NCBI RefSeq assembly: GCF_900176255.2
Contig: NZ_FXEG02000003.1
Span: 992,001 to 1,056,000, forward strand
Source: Mycobacterium ahvazicum
GTDB taxonomy: Bacteria > Actinomycetota > Actinomycetes > Mycobacteriales > Mycobacteriaceae
Length of the DNA: 64,000 nucleotides
Direction of reading: 5' to 3'
The notes beneath the pieces were generated by a model, which saw only the letters and a list, made by a program, of their open reading frames with translations, did no database searches and was not told the DNA's origin. The stretch's first letter is position 1. The number at the start of each line of letters is the position of its first letter. Of this stretch, positions 59,758-64,000 are shown piece by piece. A program made the position numbers and the translations under genes.

Positions 59758-60444
59758 ATGAAAATCAAGCAACTGATTGCGGCGGGCACGCTGGCCGGCG
59801 CCTTCAGCGCGGCAGCGCTCGGCGTGGGCGCCGGTTTGGCAAATGCCGCTCCTGGTTCACCACCTTCGGCCCCGGGGGGCCATGGCGCTCCCGGACCCGG
59901 GGGCGGCCACGCTCCGAACGGGCCAAACGATCCCGGTGGTCCCGGCGGCCCCGGTGGTCCTGGCCCGGGTGGACCCGGCGGCCCGGGTGGTCCGGGCGGC
60001 CCCGGTGGTCCTGGTCCGGGCGGACCCGGCGGCCCGGGCGAGCACGGCCCGGGCGGACCCGGCGGTCCTAACGGTCCTGGTGGACCCGGCGGCCCGGGTG
60101 GGCCTGGTGGTCCTAACGGACCTGGTGGACCCGGCGGTCCGGGCGGACCTGGACACCCAGGCGGCCCTGGCTTCAACGGACCGGGCGGGCCTGGTGGCCC
60201 CGGCGGTCCGTGGCACGGCGATCCCCATCGGGGCTACTTCAACAACGCGCCGTGGGGCGACGGACCGGCCCCTTGGGGACCGGGTGAGCCGCCTCGGCCG
60301 GTCTGGGATCGTCCGCTTCCGCCCCCAGGGGGTCCGTGGAACTACGGCCCGATCAACTACTGGGGCTACCCGGAAACTCCCGTATGGGATCCCGGATTCA
60401 ACGCATGGGGCTTCTGGTTCTTCGGAGTCTGGATCCCGCTGTAA
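59758..60444 (+). CDS. Secreted collagen-like Gly-Pro-rich protein
   Basis: A 228-residue protein. The signal peptide is KQLIAAGTLAGAFSAAALGV and ends ANA-APGS. The middle (about residues 50-160) is a near-continuous run of GP-G or GG-P triplets such as GGPGGPGGPGPGG and GGPNGPGGPGGPG. The C-terminal 70 residues are rich in Trp, Tyr and Pro (INYWGYPETPVWDPGF, AWGFWFFGVWIPL), which would pack against the wall. GGGGGG precedes the ATG at 59758. It may act in adhesion. Structure of the repeat is unproven: the Gly spacing is PGG rather than strict G-x-y. Confidence 0.8.
   Translation: MKIKQLIAAGTLAGAFSAAALGVGAGLANAAPGSPPSAPGGHGAPGPGGGHAPNGPNDPGGPGGPGGPGPGGPGGPGGPGGPGGPGPGGPGGPGEHGPGGPGGPNGPGGPGGPGGPGGPNGPGGPGGPGGPGHPGGPGFNGPGGPGGPGGPWHGDPHRGYFNNAPWGDGPAPWGPGEPPRPVWDRPLPPPGGPWNYGPINYWGYPETPVWDPGFNAWGFWFFGVWIPL
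59935..60212 (+). repeat. Collagen-like GGNCC repeat tract
   Basis: About 280 bp of repeated GGTCCNGGCGGCCC-type units encode the PGG stretch. The units are partly palindromic, so the opposite strand also encodes a Gly-Pro-Pro run. Such tracts vary in length between strains by slippage or recombination. Confidence 0.7.
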
Positions 60445-60463
60445 ATAGCTGACCAACGACCCA

Positions 60464-60505
60464 CCACGACGCCCGTTTCGCCATTCGGCGAGGCGGGCGT
60501 CGTGG
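60464..60505 (+). terminator. Strong stem-loop terminator
   Basis: CCACGACGCCCG (60464-60475) pairs perfectly with CGGGCGTCGTGG (60494-60505) over 12 bp. The 18-base loop also has internal pairing. It lies 20 bp after the collagen-like gene and has no U-run, as is usual in mycobacteria. Confidence 0.7.
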
Positions 60506-60600
60506 GATGGCCGACCGGGTGTGCAAGCGTCCCGCAGTGACAAGCCGACGTTTGCCGGGCTTGCGCAGCGCGGATGATCGGAACGACTTACACTTCTCGC

Positions 60601-61344
60601 GTGAAAACTGCGGACGATCGCCAACGTCGGCGCGCGCGTGAAATCACGGTGACCATACGAAGTTTCGTTGCCATCCTCATCATTGCGATGCTGGCGACAA
60701 GCTGGGCGCCGGCGCGGGCCGCCGGCAATCGCACTATCACGTTGACGCTGGTGCGACATGCCCAGTCGGCGGCCAACGCATCGGGATTGATCGACACGAC
60801 GGTCCCGGGCCCTGAACTTTCGCCCCGCGGGTTCTGCCAGGCGAGCGTGGCGGCTGCGCAGCTGGCGCCCAACCATTACGACGGTGTCTATGCCTCGACG
60901 ATGATCCGCACCCAGGAGACGGCCACACCGACGTCGCAATTGCTGGGCGAACAGATCACCGTGCTGCCCGGGCTGCGCGAGATCGAGGCCGGCAAGTTCG
61001 AGGGCACACCAGAGGCCGACATCCCGCAGACCTACTTCGCCGCTCCGGCGCGCTGGCTGCAGGGTGACCGCAGCGCGCGGATCCCCGGCTCGGTGGATGG
61101 CAACGAGTTCAACGCGCGGTTCACCGAAGCCGTTCAACGCATCTACGACAGCGGCGAGCAGAATCCGGTCGCGTTCTCGCACAGCGCGGCGATCATGTTC
61201 TGGGTGCTGATGAACGCACGCAATGCCGATCCGTCGTTGCTGAAAACCAAGTCACTGACCAATGTCGGTCACGTCATCCTTACCGGGAATCCGTCCGACG
61301 GCTGGACGATGACCGAGTGGGATGCCGATCCCCCGCCGTGCTGA
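60601..61344 (+). CDS. Secreted histidine phosphatase family protein
   Basis: A 247-residue protein. A signal sequence (IRSFVAILIIAMLATSWAPARAA) follows a basic N-terminus. The phosphohistidine motif is LVRHAQSAANA (RHxxS), and the second His is in AFSHSAAIMFWV. This is the RHG phosphatase family of extracytoplasmic type. GTG at 60601 has TACACT 9 bases upstream, so a leaderless message is likely; in-frame GTG further in would shorten the N-terminus. It is flanked by the collagen-like gene and convergent with the methyltransferase. Substrate unknown. Confidence 0.8.
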   Translation: MKTADDRQRRRAREITVTIRSFVAILIIAMLATSWAPARAAGNRTITLTLVRHAQSAANASGLIDTTVPGPELSPRGFCQASVAAAQLAPNHYDGVYASTMIRTQETATPTSQLLGEQITVLPGLREIEAGKFEGTPEADIPQTYFAAPARWLQGDRSARIPGSVDGNEFNARFTEAVQRIYDSGEQNPVAFSHSAAIMFWVLMNARNADPSLLKTKSLTNVGHVILTGNPSDGWTMTEWDADPPPC

Positions 61345-61358
61345 TCTCCTGACCGGCG

Positions 61359-61991
61359 TCAGGACTTGATACCGACGGTAATCACGTCCGAAACGAACCG
61401 GAGCCAGATTGGTCGCGGGATCCGGTGCTGATCGACGACGGTGAACCCGGCGCCCTCGAAGATCGACCGCACCTCGGCAGGTGACGCGTTGTGCTGCGGT
61501 TTCCATTTATTCGTCGACACATGAAGCAACGTTTGTCGCGTACTCAGCGCGGACACGGCCGCTAATCCGCCCGGCGCCAAAGCGCGATGGAATTCCCGGA
61601 GCGCTGCCGGCTGATCAAAGAAGTGAAACGCCGAGGTGGTGACGACGGCGTCGAGTGAGCCGTCGTCAAACGGCAGCTGCTCGGCCGGGGCGCGCAGCCA
61701 TTGCACCCGATCGGATCGGGCGCGGGCCTGGGCAAGCATGCCGTCCGACATGTCTACCCCATAGATCGCGTCGGGCTGCAGTTCACGCTCGATGCGATCA
61801 CTCAGAATTCCTGTCCCACAAGCGATGTCGGCGATCCTGCGCGATTGGTGGTCACGCAGTCGCGCGATCACCTCGTCATGGGGCGGGCGATACACCCACT
61901 GCTGCAAAGTTGGATGGTCGTAGGCGGGAGCCAGAAAACTCCACACCCCGGTGATGGCGCTGTTGAACCCCCGACGTCGCGGTGCGGTCAT
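61359..61991 (-). CDS. Class I SAM-dependent methyltransferase
   Basis: A 210-residue methyltransferase of the Methyltransf_11 group. Motif I is IADIACGTGILSDRI, acidic loop VDMSDGMLAQA, and the later LPFDDGSLDAVVTTSAFHFF and LAPGGLAAVSAL. The C-terminal part is short (IRSIFEGAGFTVVDQHRI). It starts 9 bp downstream of the Gly-Pro-rich secreted gene on the same strand and could be co-transcribed with it. Substrate unknown. Confidence 0.85.
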   Translation of the reverse strand: MTAPRRRGFNSAITGVWSFLAPAYDHPTLQQWVYRPPHDEVIARLRDHQSRRIADIACGTGILSDRIERELQPDAIYGVDMSDGMLAQARARSDRVQWLRAPAEQLPFDDGSLDAVVTTSAFHFFDQPAALREFHRALAPGGLAAVSALSTRQTLLHVSTNKWKPQHNASPAEVRSIFEGAGFTVVDQHRIPRPIWLRFVSDVITVGIKS

Positions 61992-62000
61992 ACAACATGT

Positions 62001-62300
62001 CTAGTGGTGGCCCGGCAACCCGGGTCCACCGGGGCCCCCGGGTCCGCCCGGTCCGCCGGGCCCACCAGGTCCGCCCGGGCCACCCGGTCCGCCTGGTCCG
62101 CCTGGTCCATTTGCGGCAGGAAGCACGAACACGCACTGGTTCAATTCGACGCTCCAGGCCCACCCCGGCGCGCAATACGGGTCGGCCCGGCTGATCGCGG
62201 GCGCGGCGATCCAGGCCATCGGCAGCCCTGCCAATACGACCGCGAATACACCTATCGCGCAAGGGCGTAGCAATCGTGGGCCGCTGATTGTCTTGGTCAT
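62001..62300 (-). CDS. Small secreted Gly-Pro-rich collagen-like protein
   Basis: A 99-residue protein. The signal peptide (AIGVFAVVLAGLPMAWIAAPAISRA) leads to a short Cys-containing domain (DPYCAPGWAWSVELNQCVFV) and a C-terminal run of about ten PGG triplets ending LPGHH. GGGGAGGAG precedes the ATG at 62300. It resembles a shorter partner of the protein at 59758. It probably sits at the cell surface; function unknown. Confidence 0.72.
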   Translation of the reverse strand: MTKTISGPRLLRPCAIGVFAVVLAGLPMAWIAAPAISRADPYCAPGWAWSVELNQCVFVLPAANGPGGPGGPGGPGGPGGPGGPGGPGGPGGPGLPGHH

Positions 62301-62451
62301 GTCGGTTTCTCCTCCCCGCCAACATCTGGCCAGCAACCGGAAATATCATTGTGCGTCAAGCCGAAGACTTTGCGGTCCGGATTCGACGGCTGCGTCGTGG
62401 CCGGCATTGGCCCGAAGGCGATGGCGGAAGATCGCCGCTACGCTGCGGCGC

Positions 62452-63072
62452 ATGGATGCGTCCACGATCGAACTCGGAGCCGTGTTCCGGTTCCCGCACG
62501 ATGAGCGGCCTAACCGAGTCCTGCTACACGACGGCGAGGTCGTGATGTACGACGTCTGGTGGCCGCACCAGAATGGCTGGGGCCTGGCAAACCTCGCCAC
62601 CGTCCAACGCAAGCGCATCGCCTACTACCTCACCACGGTCACCACACTGGTGGAGAAGGCGACGCAGCTACGGTCCGATCCCCTCACCGACGACGAGCGG
62701 GCAATTCACCGGCCCGACCTGCCGTTCGCCGCACTGCAGGACGCGGCGATCACGTGGTCATCAGATCCCGTCGGGCGGCCGGGCGTGCGTGGCGCAGAGC
62801 TGAACGTCGCCCGCGTGTATCTGTCACTCTTCGGACCGGCCGGAGGCACCAAACCAGGAAGGCGAGTCGACGCCGATGACGGCTCCGCCTTTTCAGCCGG
62901 GGAACTCTTCCGTAAGGCCCAGGCCGCTCAGGCCCCATACCTCGGAGACGAGTTGCCAGTCACCGGCGTAGGAATCTACCGATCGGGCTTGCAACGGGGT
63001 GTTCCCGAATTCTATCTGTGGGGATCCGTCAGCCGATTGCACGAAACGCTTGCAGCGCACGGGAATCACTAA
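62452..63072 (+). CDS. Conserved hypothetical protein
   Basis: A 206-residue protein. It opens with ASTIELGAVFRFPHDERPNRVLLHDGEVVMYDVWWPHQNGWG, a beta-rich domain, and continues with helices and RHHx-free loops such as VYLSLFGPAGGTKPG and FYLWGSVSRLHETLA. Unrecognised. The ATG has TACGCT 8 bases upstream with no Shine-Dalgarno, indicating a leaderless message. It precedes a methyltransferase gene. Confidence 0.62.
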   Translation: MDASTIELGAVFRFPHDERPNRVLLHDGEVVMYDVWWPHQNGWGLANLATVQRKRIAYYLTTVTTLVEKATQLRSDPLTDDERAIHRPDLPFAALQDAAITWSSDPVGRPGVRGAELNVARVYLSLFGPAGGTKPGRRVDADDGSAFSAGELFRKAQAAQAPYLGDELPVTGVGIYRSGLQRGVPEFYLWGSVSRLHETLAAHGNH

Positions 63073-63106
63073 GTTCGGACACAGGTGAGCGGTTTAGCGT
63101 GACGGT

Positions 63107-63877
63107 GTGACTGATCGTCAAGAACGCGCAATGTCTTTCGGATCGATCGCCGAAGACTATGACGGACTGCGGCCGCGGCCGCCACAGGATGCAGTCGACT
63201 GGCTGGTGCCGCCCGGGTGCCAGGTGGCCGTCGACGTCGGGGCGGGCACCGGGTTATTCAGCCGCACCCTGGTGGACAAGGCAGCAGAAGTCATCGCGGT
63301 GGAGCCGGATGCGCGAATGCGCAAGGTGTTGACCGAGCGGTCCCCGGGCGTCCGTGCGCTCGAGGGGCGCGGCGAGTCGATCCCGCTTCCGGACGCCGCC
63401 GCCGACGCGGTATTCGTGTCGTCGGCGTGGCACTGGATGGATCACGAACGAGCCCTGCCCGAGATCGCTCGGGTGCTGCGCGACGGCGGTCGCTTCGGCC
63501 TGATCTGGACCAGCCGCGACCGTGAGGTGGACTGGGTGCGCGACCTCGGCCGGCTGCCCGGCCAGGACCTCGAAGAGGTCCAGTCGGTCGACCGCTTCCG
63601 GCAGCGCCTGCACTTCGACCTTCCCGAACCGCAGACCTTCCACAACATCGAGCGCGAGATCTTCCGGTTCGTGCGGACGATGACCCTCGAGAACGCCGTC
63701 GCGATGCTGGCCACATACAGCCGGGCGATCATTGCCTCCCCGCAGGACCGCGCCCAAACGCTCGACGCAGCACGCACGGCGATGCAGGCACACTTTCCCG
63801 GTGTTGACGCGATCGATATCCCGATGCGCGCATGGTGCTGGCGCGGCGACCGTGTTTCACGCGGGGCCGAGCATTGA
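63107..63877 (+). CDS. Class I SAM-dependent methyltransferase
   Basis: A 256-residue methyltransferase. FGSIAEDYDGLRPRPP is the typical opening. Motif I is AVDVGAGTGLFSRTL, the acidic loop VEPDARMRKVL, then DAVFVSSAWHWMDHERALPEIARVLRDGG split across motif II-III. This is the Methyltransf_11 set with an FSWAWHW-type loop. Start GTG after TAGCGT (leaderless). Substrate unknown. Confidence 0.85.
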   Translation: MTDRQERAMSFGSIAEDYDGLRPRPPQDAVDWLVPPGCQVAVDVGAGTGLFSRTLVDKAAEVIAVEPDARMRKVLTERSPGVRALEGRGESIPLPDAAADAVFVSSAWHWMDHERALPEIARVLRDGGRFGLIWTSRDREVDWVRDLGRLPGQDLEEVQSVDRFRQRLHFDLPEPQTFHNIEREIFRFVRTMTLENAVAMLATYSRAIIASPQDRAQTLDAARTAMQAHFPGVDAIDIPMRAWCWRGDRVSRGAEH

Positions 63878-63926
63878 CGTTGCGCCGCGATTCTCATGCG
63901 TCACAAGAAGACCGGGGCGTGGCCGC

Positions 63927-64000
63927 TCACCAACGCGACATCGCCTGCGCGGTCAGCACCTGCTCCAATTTGCTGGCGGAGCACGTTAGGCTGAGCCGGC
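63927..64000 (-). CDS. Possible C-terminal end of a gene running off the right edge
   Basis: On the minus strand a frame is open from the window edge to a stop at 63927, giving 24 codons ending KLEQVLTAQAMSRW. It looks like a helical C-terminus but is too short to judge. The same stretch on the plus strand contains a -10-like TTAGGCT. Confidence 0.2.
   Translation of the reverse strand, partial: RLSLTCSASKLEQVLTAQAMSRW

Noticed and set aside
59712..60176. 154-codon minus-strand Gly-Pro-Pro frame
   Set aside because: It is the antisense of the collagen-like tract. The GGNCC repeat is nearly palindromic, so the antisense also reads GPP. No signal peptide or ribosome site.
1..64000. CRISPR array, insertion sequence, prophage, tRNA or rRNA genes
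   Set aside because: I saw no regular spaced repeats, transposase or integrase motifs, cloverleaf with CCA-type arms or rRNA core sequences. A covariance-model scan would be needed to exclude small RNAs.

Overview
The window looks like chromosomal DNA of a slow-growing, non-tuberculous Mycobacterium. It is high in GC and dense in genes, with many GTG/TTG or apparently leaderless starts. The gene families are also typical: F420-type LLM oxidoreductases, P450s, TIGR03085 proteins, LpqH-type and PknH-sensor lipoproteins, DUF3556, pimC and an AveC-family protein. I see no insertion sequence, CRISPR array, tRNA or rRNA. Family names and comparisons with M. tuberculosis are from memory; no search was run.

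Layout. 1-6544: small-molecule oxidation and catabolism genes in divergent, locally regulated units. They are an ABM monooxygenase with MarR; VOC, SDR and hydroxyacid dehydrogenase genes opposite an XRE-cupin regulator; and a dehalogenase-like hydrolase with an SDR opposite a TetR. 6623-23309: housekeeping and signalling genes, including an atypical Ser/Thr kinase, a FAD-linked oxidase, a membrane GGDEF-EAL protein, an F420-type oxidoreductase, a chagasin-like lipoprotein, a DUF5685 protein with a 12-cysteine tail, a Na+/H+ antiporter, an AAA ATPase, pimC, sseB and a nucleosidase. 23377-35535: an accessory oxidation block with two TetR/P450 pairs, two LLM enzymes, an SDR, an EthD-like protein, a 38-residue membrane peptide, an AveC-family protein and a DapB-fold dehydrogenase. 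35572-45695: an aminotransferase, haloalkane dehalogenase, amidohydrolase, CysQ, thiolase, NDMA-type alcohol dehydrogenase and transporters. 45784-64000: tandem sensor-type lipoproteins, small secreted proteins, GNAT, MFS, DUF3556, HtpG, a thioesterase/acyl-CoA ligase pair, two collagen-like Gly-Pro-rich secreted proteins, a secreted histidine phosphatase and two methyltransferases.

The backbone genes at 8212, 16855, 21566, 22422, 35572, 37168 and 54346 match, in order and strand, what I recall as M. tuberculosis Rv2280, Rv2287, Rv2291, Rv2293c, Rv2294, Rv2296 and Rv2299c. The accessory blocks sit between these anchors.

The most interesting unit is 30246-35535. A TetR gene is flanked by two near-identical 18-bp operators lying between its own P450 operon and a divergent operon made of a 38-residue membrane peptide translationally overlapped with an AveC-family gene. 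A third, weaker copy of the operator lies about 2 kb away, in the divergent promoter of an LLM oxidoreductase and a DapB-fold dehydrogenase. This suggests one regulon for a multi-step oxidation pathway of unknown substrate.
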